64,000 nt of DNA from Lachnospiraceae bacterium (GCA_021770755.1 JAETQI010000001.1:62001-126000); one strand, 5' to 3'. Positions 43,420 through 53,188 are shown, numbered from the stretch's first letter. Notes: a model not told the origin generated them from the sequence alone. Translations and numbers: made by a program.

Positions 43420-44115
43420 ATGAAATCAATATTGATCATAGGAATGGGGCGTTTCGGACATCATCTGGCGGCTAATTTTCTGGAAAATGGCCACGATGTC
43501 ATGATTGTGGATGAGGATGAGGAAAAGCTTGAGGATATGGTTCCGTATGCGACAAGCACCAGGATCGGCGACTGCACGAGCGAGGAGGTGCTAAAGAGCA
43601 TCGGAGTCCGCAATTTTGATGTCGTGTTTGTCTGCATCGGTACTAATTTCCAGAGCAGCCTGGAGATCACAAGCCTTGTGAAAGAGCTTGGGGCGAAGCG
43701 TGTGATCAGCAAGGCGACCAGGGATATCCAGGCGAAATTCTTACTGCGCAACGGAGCGGATGAGGTGATCTATCCGGATAAGGATATCGCGGAGAAGTGG
43801 GCGGAGCGGTACAGCCTCGACAATATTTTTGACTACATCGACCTGCCGGGCGCTTTTGGGATCTACGAGATGCCGCCCCTTAAGGAGTGGGTAGGCAAGA
43901 GCATCCGGGAGTCCAACATTGCCGCGACGCACAAGGTTTCCATACTTGGCATTAAGAAGAAGCATGAGGAGGAGATGAGCGTGATGCCCTCGGCGGATTA
44001 TATCATCAGGGACACCGACCATCTGATGGTGATGGCTGGAAACGAGGTTGCGGAGCGGCTGCTGGAACAGAACAGGCATAATTTTGCAAAAGGGGCTTCG
44101 GAAAGGAAACGGTAA
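43420..44115 (+). CDS. ktrA: Potassium uptake regulator (KtrA/TrkA, RCK domains)
   Basis: The 231-residue protein has an RCK_N Rossmann domain (IIGMGRFGHHLA, acidic VDEDEEK) and an RCK_C domain. It binds nucleotides (ATP/ADP, possibly cyclic di-AMP in the C-domain) and gates KtrB. It follows ktrB by 32 bases with AGGAGGTAGGG before the ATG, and the rRNA methyltransferase gene starts 9 bases after its stop. Confidence 0.95.
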   Translation: MKSILIIGMGRFGHHLAANFLENGHDVMIVDEDEEKLEDMVPYATSTRIGDCTSEEVLKSIGVRNFDVVFVCIGTNFQSSLEITSLVKELGAKRVISKATRDIQAKFLLRNGADEVIYPDKDIAEKWAERYSLDNIFDYIDLPGAFGIYEMPPLKEWVGKSIRESNIAATHKVSILGIKKKHEEEMSVMPSADYIIRDTDHLMVMAGNEVAERLLEQNRHNFAKGASERKR

Positions 44116-44124
44116 GGTTCAGAT

Positions 44125-44940
44125 ATGATATCAAGCACAGCAAACAGCAAGGTAAAGCGGCTTACGGCACTGGTGCAGAAGGCAAAGATGCGTAGGGAAG
44201 AACAGCTCTTTGTCGTGGAGGGAGTCCGCATGTTCCGGGAGGCGCCGGATGAATGGATCAGAGAGGTGTACGTGTCGGAATCTTTTTTGCATAAATGGGA
44301 ACAGGAGAATGATCCGGAATCAAGAGAGCGAATAAAAAAACATCATTATGAAGTGCTTGCGGATGAAGTGTTTCGGAAAGTCTCTGACACACAGACGCCC
44401 CAGGGAGTGCTCTGCGTATTGTCCATGCCGGTCTATGAGCTGGAAGAGAGCCTGGACAACTGGATGGCGGATCCGCGCAAAGCGCCGCTGGTCGTGCTCC
44501 TTGAGGATCTGCAGGATCCGGGGAATCTGGGAACGATACTGCGCGCCGGCGAGGGGGCAGGCATTGACGGTGTGATCATGACAAAACGGACAGTGGATAT
44601 GATGAATCCCAAAGTTATCCGTGCGACAATGGGCTCGATATACAGGGTCCCGTATTTTATCGTGGAAGATCTGGCAAGGGCGATCGAGCTGCTGATCCGC
44701 AAGGGCGTGTCAGTCTACGCGGCGCACCTTGACGAGAGCATGGACTATGACGAGCCGGATTACACGAAGCCGACAGCGTTTCTGATCGGGAATGAGGGAA
44801 GCGGGCTTCGGCGTGAAACCGCGCAGCGGGCATCGCAGTACATCAGGATCCCCATGGCAGGGCAGGTCGAGTCTCTCAATGCGGCGGCCGCTGCAACCGT
44901 ACTGATGTACGAAGCAGCGCGGCAGCGCAGGAAACAGTGA
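44125..44940 (+). CDS. TrmH/SpoU-family rRNA 2'-O-methyltransferase
   Basis: The 271-residue protein has an N-terminal substrate-binding domain and the knotted methyltransferase domain with LLEDLQDPGNLGTILRAGEG, GNEGSGL and PMAGQVESLNAAAAATVLMYE, the three SpoU motifs. It transfers methyl groups from SAM to rRNA or tRNA ribose. It is tightly spaced after ktrA and probably co-transcribed. Confidence 0.93.
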   Translation: MISSTANSKVKRLTALVQKAKMRREEQLFVVEGVRMFREAPDEWIREVYVSESFLHKWEQENDPESRERIKKHHYEVLADEVFRKVSDTQTPQGVLCVLSMPVYELEESLDNWMADPRKAPLVVLLEDLQDPGNLGTILRAGEGAGIDGVIMTKRTVDMMNPKVIRATMGSIYRVPYFIVEDLARAIELLIRKGVSVYAAHLDESMDYDEPDYTKPTAFLIGNEGSGLRRETAQRASQYIRIPMAGQVESLNAAAAATVLMYEAARQRRKQ

Positions 44941-45013
44941 CCATTAAAAAAGATCAAGGTAAATCAGATGAAGGTTCATTGTAAAGTACATATTAAGGAA
45001 GGGGCGCAGGATC

Positions 45014-45826
45014 ATGAAGATCGGTTTTATAGGACTTGGCAATATGGCGGCGGCAATGATCGGGGGAATGCTTGGAACAGGTGTGTTCCAGGCGGATGAG
45101 ATCATCGGTTCAGCCAGAACACAGGAGACAGCGGACAGGATCGCAAAAAAATACGGGATCGTCACGGGAACGGACAACAGGGAGACCGCAAAGCAGGCGG
45201 ACGTGCTGATCCTCGCTGTGAAACCGGTATTTTTGACGGAAGTGATCGCAGAGATCATGGATCTCGTGGATGGGGAAAGGACGCTGGTGATCTCCATCGC
45301 GGCAGGCAGATCGATCGACTGGATCGAAAAAGAATTTGGAAAAACACTTCGGATCATTCGCTGTATGCCCAACACGCCCGCCATGGTGGGTGAGGGCTGT
45401 ACTTGTGTCTGCCTGAAAGAAACGTTTTCTGATCGGTGTGTCTATGATAACGATAAGGAGCTTGCGCTCCGGATCATGAACAGCTTTGGCAAGGCGAGTA
45501 TTCTTCCCGAACGTCTGATGGATGCTTTTATCGGTGTGGCGGGGAGTGCGCCTGCATATGTATTTCTTTTTATCGAGGCGATGGCGGATGCGGCTGTCAT
45601 GGCTGGGATGCCGAGAAAGCAGGCGTATGAGTTTGCATCGCAGTCCGTGCTTGGCAGTGCAAAAATGGTGCTTGAGACGGGAAGACATCCGGGAGAGCTC
45701 AAGGACATGGTGTGCTCGCCGGCAGGAACGACGATCGAGGCGGTCAGGGTGCTGGAGGAGAAAGGGATGCGCGCGGCGGTCATCGACGCGATCCAGGCAT
45801 GTGTGGATAAAGCAGGGAACATGTGA
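45014..45826 (+). CDS. proC: Pyrroline-5-carboxylate reductase
   Basis: The 270-residue enzyme makes proline from pyrroline-5-carboxylate with NAD(P)H. It opens with the dinucleotide motif IGFIGLGNMAAAMIGG and has the family signature VCSPAGTTIEAVRVLEEKG near the C-terminus. GGAAGGGGCG lies before ATG. It stands downstream of the rRNA methyltransferase with a 73-base gap. Confidence 0.95.
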   Translation: MKIGFIGLGNMAAAMIGGMLGTGVFQADEIIGSARTQETADRIAKKYGIVTGTDNRETAKQADVLILAVKPVFLTEVIAEIMDLVDGERTLVISIAAGRSIDWIEKEFGKTLRIIRCMPNTPAMVGEGCTCVCLKETFSDRCVYDNDKELALRIMNSFGKASILPERLMDAFIGVAGSAPAYVFLFIEAMADAAVMAGMPRKQAYEFASQSVLGSAKMVLETGRHPGELKDMVCSPAGTTIEAVRVLEEKGMRAAVIDAIQACVDKAGNM

Positions 45827-45878
45827 GGACGGCTGAAATAAAAAACGCATGATATCTTTATAATCTCAAAAAACAGGG

Positions 45879-45916
45879 GTTCGAGACTTGACAAGTCGCG
45901 AACTCTTTGCTATTAT
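45879..45916 (+). promoter_or_regulatory. Promoter with overlapping palindromic operator
   Basis: TTGACA (45888-45893) and TATTAT (45911-45916) have a 17-base spacer. The -35 box lies at the centre of a 25-base near-perfect dyad at 45879-45903 (GTTCG.GACTTG and CAAGTC.CGAAC), a good repressor site. A second small dyad ACAAATAT/ATATTTGT lies near 45940-45960 in the leader. Confidence 0.7.
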
Positions 45917-46049
45917 ATAAAATCGTAATAGGTGTTAACAAATATGTAATATTTGTCGATAAAATGTAAAACAAGAGTAATCATTGATGGGTCAATTGTT
46001 ACAGGGTTATGGACAGATAGCATATTGATAACAGGAAATGGAGCAGGTT

Positions 46050-47366
46050 ATGAAGACAAATTGTAAAAAGTGGAAATATCTGTTGTGCATCACAGCAGTT
46101 ACGACCGCGTTTGCGTCCATTCCGTTCAGCACACAGGCGGCAGACACGCAGGTGAGCCTGACGGATCACTTGGACAAAAAACAGGAAACCACATCAGACA
46201 AGATGAATTCAGCAGAGAACAAGAATCAGTCAATGGTAACAGCAGGGGCGGCAGATATCCTGGATGCGATGGTTCTGAATACAGTGACCACGGAATTCAT
46301 GGATGGAAGCGTTCCAAAGGTAGTGGACTCAGATGCTTCAGATGCAAATGACGCGAATATCGTGGATCACACAACGATGGTAAACAGTGCGAGCGATCTG
46401 ATCGCAGAGGATCAGGAGGCGCACGTTTCGACAAAGGGCGAGGCGCTGTCTGCGTTCGCAAAGGGCATGATGGTGTTACAGCCCAAGATCGAGCCGGAGT
46501 CGACCCTTGTGATGGCGAAGGTCAATGAGTATGTCAATATCAGACTGGATGCGGATCAGGATTCGGAGAAGGTCGGCGTGCTCTACAAGGACTGCGGCGG
46601 AGATGTCATAGAGAAAAACGACGAGTGGACGAAGATCAGATCCGGTGATGTCATCGGGTGGATCAAGAATCAATATTTATACTTTGGAAAAGAAGCGGAG
46701 GAGCTCGCAAAAGATGTGGGTGTTCTCACAGCATACTCCGAGACTGAGACGCTCAGAGTGCGCAGGGAGCCGAGCCTGGATGCCGGTATTGTCGGCCTTC
46801 TCGCAGACGGTCAGGCAGTGGAAGCGATCGCAGAGGAAGGTGACTGGGTGAAGGTCAGTTACGAGGGCGAGACAGGGTTTGTGTCGGCAGAGTATGTCCG
46901 GGTAGAGTTTGGCATCGACACGGCGGAGTCCATGGAGGCGATCCGTGCGAGAGAGGAAGCTGAGCGCGCAAGGGCGAAGGCTGAGGCAGAGTCCAGGAGA
47001 GTCCAGCAGAAGGAAGCGGTGCTCGCATCGGCATCAGAGCTTGAGATCCTCGCGGCGCTGATCCAGTGTGAGGCGGGCGGAGAGCCCTATGAAGGGCAGG
47101 TGGCAGTCGGCGCTGTTGTTATGAACAGAGTGCGCTGCGGTGGTTATCCCAATAACATTACAGATGTTATCTATGCATCGGGGCAGTTTGTACCCGCGTC
47201 GGGAGGACGCATGGAGTCGCTGATCCTGAATAAGACGACGAAGGCTTCCTGCGTACAGGCGGCACAGGAGGCGATCAACGGTGCCTGCAATGTCGGAGAT
47301 GCGCTGCATTTCCGCAGGAACAACGGCAGGGACGGACTGGTGATCGGAAATCATGTGTTCTGGTAG
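46050..47366 (+). CDS. Secreted cell wall hydrolase, SleB-type with SH3b domains
   Basis: The 438-residue exported protein starts MKTNCKKWKYLLCITAV with a signal peptide cleaved near STQA/AD. Residues 155-215 and 228-290 are two bacterial SH3 domains (VNIRLDADQDSEKVG and LRVRREPSLDAGIVG), then a charged linker, and the C-terminal 110 residues are a SleB-like hydrolase domain (LIQCEAGGEPYEGQVAVGAV, with the catalytic glutamate). It should cleave spore or vegetative peptidoglycan. ATG 46050 gives a cleaner signal than ATG 46038. Confidence 0.92.
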   Translation: MKTNCKKWKYLLCITAVTTAFASIPFSTQAADTQVSLTDHLDKKQETTSDKMNSAENKNQSMVTAGAADILDAMVLNTVTTEFMDGSVPKVVDSDASDANDANIVDHTTMVNSASDLIAEDQEAHVSTKGEALSAFAKGMMVLQPKIEPESTLVMAKVNEYVNIRLDADQDSEKVGVLYKDCGGDVIEKNDEWTKIRSGDVIGWIKNQYLYFGKEAEELAKDVGVLTAYSETETLRVRREPSLDAGIVGLLADGQAVEAIAEEGDWVKVSYEGETGFVSAEYVRVEFGIDTAESMEAIRAREEAERARAKAEAESRRVQQKEAVLASASELEILAALIQCEAGGEPYEGQVAVGAVVMNRVRCGGYPNNITDVIYASGQFVPASGGRMESLILNKTTKASCVQAAQEAINGACNVGDALHFRRNNGRDGLVIGNHVFW

Positions 47367-47402
47367 AAAACAGCCTGCAGGAGATCAATAGAAATTCGTG
47401 GG

Positions 47403-47434
47403 AAAGCGTAGTTCAGAAAAGAACTGCGCTTTTT
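47403..47434 (+). terminator. Terminator after the SleB-like gene
   Basis: AAAGCGTAGTTC (47403-47414) pairs with GAACTGCGCTTT (47421-47432, one G-U), followed by further T residues. Confidence 0.88.
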
Positions 47435-47435
47435 C

Positions 47436-47464
47436 TTGCCCCTTTCGGATAAATGTAGTAGAAT
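47436..47464 (+). promoter_or_regulatory. Candidate promoter of argF
   Basis: TTGCCC (47436-47441) and TAGAAT (47459-47464), 17-base spacer, 57 bases before the argF start. Confidence 0.5.
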
Positions 47465-47520
47465 ACAGATATTGGCTGGAATAGTGATTGTGGACAATGT
47501 GTAAGAGGAGGAAAGATGAG

Positions 47521-48510
47521 ATGGATTTGAGAGGACGCAGTTTTTTGACATTAAAGGATTTTACGCCGGAGGAGATCGTTTATCTGATCGATCTGGCGGC
47601 GGAGTATAAGGACAAGAAGAAGAAGGGGATCCTGCACGATACGCTCCGCGGGAAAAATATCGCCCTGATCTTTGAGAAGACGAGCACGCGCACGCGCAGC
47701 TCTTTTGAGGTGGCGGCGCATGATCTCGGCATGGGGACGACTTACCTCGATCCCTCGGGCTCGCAGATCGGCAAGAAGGAGTCCATCGCGGACACGGCGC
47801 GCGTGCTCGGCAGAATGTACGAGGGGATCGAGTACCGCGGCTACGGGCAGGTGATCGTGGAGGAGCTGGCAAAGTACGCGGGCGTTCCCGTGTGGAATGG
47901 TCTCACGAATGAGTACCACCCGACGCAGATGCTGGCGGATGCGCTCACGATCAGGGAGCATTTCGGGTATCTGAAAGGCATTAAGCTCACATACATGGGA
48001 GACGCCCGCTACAACATGGGCAACTCCCTGATGATCCTGTGCGCGAAGCTCGGCATGCACTTTACGGCGTGCACGGCGAAGGCGTATTTTCCCGAGGAGG
48101 CGCTTGTGGCGCAGTGCAGGGAATATGCGGCAGGATCGGGCGCGACGATCACGCTGACAGAGGATGTGGACGCGGGGACGAAGGGCGCCGATGTGATCTA
48201 CACGGATGTGTGGGTGTCCATGGGAGAGCCCGACAGCGTGTGGGAGGAGCGCATCAGGACGCTCTCTCCCTATAAAGTGACGAGACAGGTGATGGACAAC
48301 GCGGGTGAGGGATCCATATTCCTTCACTGCCTGCCGGCATTCCATGATTTAAAGACAAAGATCGGCAGGGAGCAGGGAGAGAAATATGGTTTTACGGAGC
48401 TTGAGGTGACGGACGAGGTGTTTGAGTCGGAGCAGTCCCTTGTATTCGACGAGGCTGAGAACCGCATGCACACGATCAAGGCTGTGATCGCGGCGACGCT
48501 CGGGGCGTGA
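47521..48510 (+). CDS. argF: Ornithine carbamoyltransferase
   Basis: The 329-residue enzyme condenses ornithine with carbamoyl phosphate to citrulline. Motifs: STRTRSSFE (carbamoyl phosphate), [15 protein letters not shown] (ornithine side) and HCLPAF. A longer frame from 47488 has no ribosome site; AGGAGG precedes ATG 47521 at a somewhat long distance of 11 bases. No other arginine gene is adjacent, so anabolic versus catabolic use is open. Confidence 0.95.
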   Translation: MDLRGRSFLTLKDFTPEEIVYLIDLAAEYKDKKKKGILHDTLRGKNIALIFEKTSTRTRSSFEVAAHDLGMGTTYLDPSGSQIGKKESIADTARVLGRMYEGIEYRGYGQVIVEELAKYAGVPVWNGLTNEYHPTQMLADALTIREHFGYLKGIKLTYMGDARYNMGNSLMILCAKLGMHFTACTAKAYFPEEALVAQCREYAAGSGATITLTEDVDAGTKGADVIYTDVWVSMGEPDSVWEERIRTLSPYKVTRQVMDNAGEGSIFLHCLPAFHDLKTKIGREQGEKYGFTELEVTDEVFESEQSLVFDEAENRMHTIKAVIAATLGA

Positions 48511-48618
48511 TAGTACAGCGATGCCTGAATATCGGTGAAAAGCAGTGCCTGATATCTGTGCAATGATGTACTATTCCGATGTGTATAAGATGCATCTTTG
48601 AGATACGGGGAATTTGTG

Positions 48619-49611
48619 ATGAAAAGTGAAGAGATTCTGAAAAAGCTGCGCGATGCGGGGGATTATGTGAGCGGACAGGAGCTCTGCGAGCATTACGGCG
48701 TGTCGCGCACGGCTGTGTGGAAGGTGATCAAACAGCTCGAGAAGGACGGCTATGTGATCGAGGCACAGAACAATAAGGGGTACCGGCTTGTGGAGAAGGA
48801 CAATGCGGATGTGTTCACCAGGGTGGAGATCGAGAGCTGTCTGGATACCTCGTGGATCGGGAGAAAGCTGGTTTTTCACAGGGAGACCGGCTCTACCAAT
48901 CTGGACGCGAAGGCACTCGCGGAGAGCGGGGAAGCGGCAGGGGCGGTCGTTGTGGCGGACATGCAGACTGCAGGGCGCGGCAGGCGCGGCAGGGGCTGGG
49001 TGTCCCCGGCGGGAAAGGATATCTACATGTCGCTGATGCTCCGGCCGGAGTGCAGACCGGAGAAAGCGTCTGTGCTGACGCTGGTCATGGCGGTCTCGGT
49101 GCAGGAGGCAGTGCAGGAGGCCGTCCCGCAGACCTGCAGCATCAAATGGCCTAATGACATCGTCGTCAATAACAAAAAGGTGTGCGGCATTCTGACAGAG
49201 ATGAGTGCGGAGCTTGACGGCATTCACTATGTCGTGATCGGTGCGGGCATCAATGTGAACCAGGAACAGATGGCTGATGAGATCCGGGACAAGGCGACCT
49301 CTCTATATATCGAAGGCGGTGAAGTGATAAAGCGCGCGAGGCTGGCGGCGCGCGTGCTGCATTATTTTGAAAAAAACTATGCTGTGTTTGAGCAGAACTG
49401 GGATTTTTCGGGTCTGGTGGATCAGTACAATCATTTTCTGGTCAATCGGGACAGGGAAGTGCGCGTGCTGGATCCCAAGGGAGCGTATGACGGCATCGCC
49501 AGAGGCATCAATGAGAAGGGGGAGCTGATCGTCGAGCGCAAGAGCGACGGACAGACACAACTGGTCTATGCGGGCGAGGTATCGGTGCGCGGTATTTACG
49601 GGTATGTGTGA
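48619..49611 (+). CDS. birA: Biotin ligase / biotin operon repressor BirA
   Basis: The 330-residue protein has an N-terminal winged helix (YVSGQELCEHYGVSRTAVWK) and a biotin-protein ligase domain with GRGRRGRGWVSP (biotinyl-AMP loop) and KWPNDIVVNNKKVCGIL. The DNA-binding domain indicates it also represses biotin genes. ATG 48619 starts right at MKSEEILKKL; the longer frame from 48598 is rejected. A small conserved gene follows 16 bases later. Confidence 0.95.
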   Translation: MKSEEILKKLRDAGDYVSGQELCEHYGVSRTAVWKVIKQLEKDGYVIEAQNNKGYRLVEKDNADVFTRVEIESCLDTSWIGRKLVFHRETGSTNLDAKALAESGEAAGAVVVADMQTAGRGRRGRGWVSPAGKDIYMSLMLRPECRPEKASVLTLVMAVSVQEAVQEAVPQTCSIKWPNDIVVNNKKVCGILTEMSAELDGIHYVVIGAGINVNQEQMADEIRDKATSLYIEGGEVIKRARLAARVLHYFEKNYAVFEQNWDFSGLVDQYNHFLVNRDREVRVLDPKGAYDGIARGINEKGELIVERKSDGQTQLVYAGEVSVRGIYGYV

Positions 49612-49627
49612 TCCTGTGGAGGAGAAT

Positions 49628-49984
49628 ATGGGAGAAAACAGCGGGCGTGTCGTCCTGTGCGGGGCAAATGCCTATGAGCAGAAATATTATTTTAATGAAA
49701 AATTTAGCAGGATTCCTGAATCCATCAAAGAAGAACTGCATATCATATGTGTGTTGTTCACGGAGGAGGTCGGCGGTGTTTTCACGGTCGTGTTTGAGGA
49801 GGACGGGAGCGTGAGCCTCGAGACGGATGCCTGCGAGGAAGATATTTTATATGACGAGATCAGCAGCGGGCTGCTGGTCAGGGAAATCCGGATGCAGCGG
49901 CAGGAGCTGTTGGAGTCGCTTAGCCTGTACTACAGGGTGTTTGTGCTTCGCGAGCCTGTCGATACACTCATTAGAGAAGACTAG
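49628..49984 (+). CDS. Small conserved protein (DUF6145-like)
   Basis: The 118-residue protein starts MGENSGRVVLCGANAYEQKYYFN. From memory this matches a small family found in Lachnospiraceae between birA and coaX (DUF6145). GGAGGAGAAT precedes ATG 49628; the frame is open from 49568 inside birA. Mixed alpha/beta, acidic, no motif of known function. Its stop codon lies in the left arm of the palindromic element that follows. Confidence 0.75.
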   Translation: MGENSGRVVLCGANAYEQKYYFNEKFSRIPESIKEELHIICVLFTEEVGGVFTVVFEEDGSVSLETDACEEDILYDEISSGLLVREIRMQRQELLESLSLYYRVFVLREPVDTLIRED

Positions 49985-50144
49985 TACATCGAATAATAAT
50001 TAACCAGCCATATGGCTTGCCTGAATTTCCATCTGCGGCGTTGTCGTCAATCGACGTAGCCACCGCTACGCCTCATTCCTCCGCCTTGCATATGAAAATC
50101 CATTCTGCGCCATATGGCTAGAAACTTATTATTCGATGTACTAG
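49981..50144. mobile_element. MITE-like element with 19-base terminal inverted repeats
   Basis: The 164-base element starts CTAGTACATCGAATAATAA (49981-49999) and ends with its exact mirror (50126-50144). A second inverted pair, AGCCATATGGC (50006-50016) and GCCATATGGCT (50109-50119), lies just inside. The centre has small hairpins (CGTC/GACG, GTAGC/GCTAC). It has no coding frame. The inner part resembles a repeat I recall from several Lachnospiraceae genomes. It could fold into one long hairpin in DNA or RNA. Confidence 0.75.
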
Positions 50145-50196
50145 CAGATGCAGGAACTTGAACGATTGATCTGTATGGCATACAAGAGGTGTAGAT

Positions 50197-50967
50197 ATGA
50201 TTTTAGTAGTTGATGTTGGAAACACGAACATAACATTCGGGGTATATGACAGGAGGGATCTGGTCACGACATTCCGCCTGATGGCAAAGACGCAGCGGAC
50301 TTCGGACGAATACGGGGTGCTGATCACAGAGCTGCTGGCCAAGAACCATGTCCATACCAGGGAGATCGAGGGCGCGATCATTGCAAGCGTCGTGCCGAAT
50401 GTGATGCATTCGCTCACGGGCGGCATCAAGCGCTATGTGATCGAGCGGATCATGATCGTGGGCGCGGGGATCCGGACGGGGATCCGGATCGTGACAGAAA
50501 ATCCAAAAGAAATCGGCCCGGACCGCATCGTGGACGCGGTTGCCGCATATGAATTATATGGGGGACCGGTGCTCGTCCTGGATTTTGGTACGGCGACGAC
50601 CTATGACCTGGTCGATGAAAAGGGATGCTTCTGCGCGGGGATCACGGCGCCGGGGATCCGCATCTCGGCGAAGGCGCTCTGGGAGGACGCGGCAAAGCTC
50701 CCCGAGATCGAGATCAAAAAGCCTGCCTCCATTCTGGCACAGGAGACGATCACCAGCATGCAGGCGGGACTCGTATACGGTCAGATCGGACAGACGGAGT
50801 ACATCGTAAACCGGGTGAGAAAAGAGACCGGTTATGATGATCTCAAGGTGGTGGCGACGGGAGGGCTCGGGCGCATCATCGCGGAGGAGACGGACGTGAT
50901 ACAGGAATACAACAGTGCGCTCACGCTGGAGGGACTCAGGATCATCTATGAAAAAAACAACAGATAA
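50197..50967 (+). CDS. coaX: Type III pantothenate kinase
   Basis: CoaX phosphorylates pantothenate, the first step of coenzyme A synthesis. The 256-residue ASKHA-fold protein has [13 protein letters not shown] (phosphate loop), [13 protein letters not shown] and [11 protein letters not shown] (catalytic aspartate). AAGAGGTG precedes ATG. It overlaps dusB by 20 bases. Confidence 0.95.
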   Translation: MILVVDVGNTNITFGVYDRRDLVTTFRLMAKTQRTSDEYGVLITELLAKNHVHTREIEGAIIASVVPNVMHSLTGGIKRYVIERIMIVGAGIRTGIRIVTENPKEIGPDRIVDAVAAYELYGGPVLVLDFGTATTYDLVDEKGCFCAGITAPGIRISAKALWEDAAKLPEIEIKKPASILAQETITSMQAGLVYGQIGQTEYIVNRVRKETGYDDLKVVATGGLGRIIAEETDVIQEYNSALTLEGLRIIYEKNNR

Positions 50968-51964
50968 TACAGGCAGAAAGCTGCGGATCGGGGATGTCGT
51001 CCTTGACAATAACGTTATGCTCGCACCGATGGCAGGGGTTACAGACCTGCCATTTCGACTGATCTGCAAGGAGCAGGGGGCGGGTCTTTTGTGCATGGAG
51101 ATGATCAGCGCCAAGGCGGTGCATTTTCACAACAGGAATACGGAGGCGCTGATGGAGATCCATCCGGAGGAAATGCCAGTGTCGCTGCAGTTGTTTGGCT
51201 CGGAGCCGGATATCATGGCGGAGACGGCAGCGCGCATTGAGGAGCGTCCCTTTGCGATACTGGATATCAATATGGGATGCCCTGTGCCCAAGGTTGTCAA
51301 CAACCATGAGGGAAGTGCGCTGATGAAGGATCCAAAACTGGCGGGGGAGATCATTTGCGCGGTTGTCCGCGCGGTCAGAAAGCCTGTGACGGTCAAGATC
51401 AGAAAGGGTTTTGACGATGATTCCGTCAATGCCGTGGAGATCGCCAGGATCGCTGAGGCGAACGGCGCGGCGGCAGTTGCCGTGCACGGCAGGACGAGGG
51501 AGCAGTATTATTCGGGAAAGGCGGACTGGGATATCATACGGCAGGTGAAGCAGGCGGTGTGCATTCCGGTCATCGGAAACGGGGATGTGACGGATGCGCT
51601 GTCAGCGGCAAGGCTTCTCGAGCAGACGGGCTGCGACGGGATCATGGTAGGCAGGGCAAGCCGCGGCAACCCGTGGATATTCCGCGAGATCAACAGCTAT
51701 CTTGACACGGGAAGCATTCCTGAACGGCCGGCGGGGAAGGAAGTCTGCGACACGATCTTAAAGCATGCCGGGCTGCTGCTTTCCTGTAAAGGAGAGTATG
51801 TCGCCGTGCGCGAGATGCGAAAGCATGTGGCGTGGTATACGGCCGGATATCCGCACTCAGCGAGGCTGCGCAGGATGGTGAACGAGATGGAGACGTATGA
51901 CGAACTTGTCGGGAGCGTTCAGAAGATCTTCCTGGAAGGCGGGGCGGCAGATGGGGAGATGTAG
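50948..51964 (+). CDS. dusB: tRNA-dihydrouridine synthase (DusB type)
   Basis: The 338-residue flavoenzyme reduces uridines in tRNA. Motifs: [14 protein letters not shown], the active-site [10 protein letters not shown] with catalytic cysteine, KIRKGFDDD and [12 protein letters not shown]. The start ATG 50948 lies within the end of coaX; the longer frame from 50915 is rejected. The next gene starts 14 bases before its stop, so three genes are translationally linked. Confidence 0.94.
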   Translation: MKKTTDNTGRKLRIGDVVLDNNVMLAPMAGVTDLPFRLICKEQGAGLLCMEMISAKAVHFHNRNTEALMEIHPEEMPVSLQLFGSEPDIMAETAARIEERPFAILDINMGCPVPKVVNNHEGSALMKDPKLAGEIICAVVRAVRKPVTVKIRKGFDDDSVNAVEIARIAEANGAAAVAVHGRTREQYYSGKADWDIIRQVKQAVCIPVIGNGDVTDALSAARLLEQTGCDGIMVGRASRGNPWIFREINSYLDTGSIPERPAGKEVCDTILKHAGLLLSCKGEYVAVREMRKHVAWYTAGYPHSARLRRMVNEMETYDELVGSVQKIFLEGGAADGEM

Positions 51965-53150
51965 GAACCGGATCTGGGCGGTGATGGTGTGTGCAGCGGT
52001 GATTTTCTTATGCGCAGACCTGTGCAGAGGAAATATGCCGCCAGTGCGGGAAGATGACTCTTTTTCAGAGAAGGCACTGCCGCAGGAGCTGCCGGAGGTC
52101 TGGCAGCAGATGTTGCTGTATATTCAGGAGGGGCTCTATACACATGGGATTGACGGAACGTACCAGGTCTATTTTGACGGCAGTGAATCTGACTGGCACG
52201 CCGGGGCATACAGGGAGTATGCGGAGGATCATTCCTGTGAACTGCTGCTGGAAGGGGAGGGAAAGCTGTGGAGGGAAAAGCTGGCATATTCTTATGACGC
52301 GGACAGCGGCTGGTATACTTTTTATGGTCAGTATGAGCCGGTGCTTGTGGGAGAGACGGCACGGGCAGAGTTCGAGGATTCTGATTTTGTCACCAATATG
52401 AAGACGGACTGTGCATGTATCCAGGAGGTTTCCGGAGAGATGCATTTGCCGTATCCCAGACGGTATCATGCAGAGAGCGGACCAGTCGAGCGGGACGCAC
52501 GCGTCGAGACATCGATCCATGGTGACCGTGACGGCATTGATTCCTACAGTATATGGACGATGCTGTACACTTATGTGGATGAGCGGCTGTACACGAATAT
52601 AACAATTTTGTATCCCAAGGTCAGTATGCCTGGGGTTTATGAAGATGCAGAGATGCAAAAGCTGCAGGATTCCATCAATGATCAGATCAGGGATGCCTTT
52701 TTTTATTCCTATGGTTTTGATGAGGGAGCACTGCAGCCGCAGGAGCATATGTATGGAAGCATAGACAGGAATTATACCATCACAAGAATGGATGAGAATT
52801 ATCTCTCGATGCGCATATATGAAAATAATGTTTTTCGGAGTGCTCCCCACCCAAATGAGTGGGAGACAGGTATCACGATCGACATGCACACAGGAAAGGT
52901 GCTGCAGTTTCGCGATGTTGTGGGGGAGGACTTCGATCTGGAGGCTTTTATCGACAGCGGTGCTTTTCGGTGCAGGTGGTTTTGGGAGAATGATACAGGG
53001 GAGTACTGGCTGGAACACTTTGACAGGGAGCGGGACTGGGATACGCATTTTTATCTGACGGATGAGTCGCTGGGGCTGATCACGACGGAATCACGGTATT
53101 ACACGAATATCGAAGCGGACTTTGAGGATCTGGAAATCGGCGGTTTTTAA
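51951..53150 (+). CDS. Exported or anchored DUF3298/RsiV-like protein
   Basis: The 399-residue protein has a short basic start and one hydrophobic segment (about residues 8-24) that acts as signal or anchor, then an exterior domain. Its C-terminal third (EWETGITIDMHTGKVLQFRD) resembles DUF3298/RsiV-like domains, which include lysozyme-binding anti-sigma factors; that role is not shown here. ATG 51951 overlaps the end of dusB. A copy of the dispersed repeat (52009-52041) forms codons for about residues 20-31 just after the membrane segment, so the juxtamembrane sequence LCADLCRGNMPP derives from a repeat. Confidence 0.65.
   Translation: MGRCRNRIWAVMVCAAVIFLCADLCRGNMPPVREDDSFSEKALPQELPEVWQQMLLYIQEGLYTHGIDGTYQVYFDGSESDWHAGAYREYAEDHSCELLLEGEGKLWREKLAYSYDADSGWYTFYGQYEPVLVGETARAEFEDSDFVTNMKTDCACIQEVSGEMHLPYPRRYHAESGPVERDARVETSIHGDRDGIDSYSIWTMLYTYVDERLYTNITILYPKVSMPGVYEDAEMQKLQDSINDQIRDAFFYSYGFDEGALQPQEHMYGSIDRNYTITRMDENYLSMRIYENNVFRSAPHPNEWETGITIDMHTGKVLQFRDVVGEDFDLEAFIDSGAFRCRWFWENDTGEYWLEHFDRERDWDTHFYLTDESLGLITTESRYYTNIEADFEDLEIGGF
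52009..52041. repeat. Dispersed repeat core inside a coding sequence
   Basis: The 33-base core TATGCGCAG...ATATGCCGC matches 29 of 33 positions of the full copy at 23203-23235. Here it is read in frame in the gene at 51951 and contributes about eleven residues. Confidence 0.75.
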
Positions 53151-53188
53151 GGTTTTTCCGGGCAGGGTTGAGATTCGTTCTCAATATC

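Noticed and set aside
50158-50186. TTGAAC-17-TACAAG as coaX promoter
   Set aside because: The transcript would start inside or after the ribosome site of coaX, so it is unlikely to be used.
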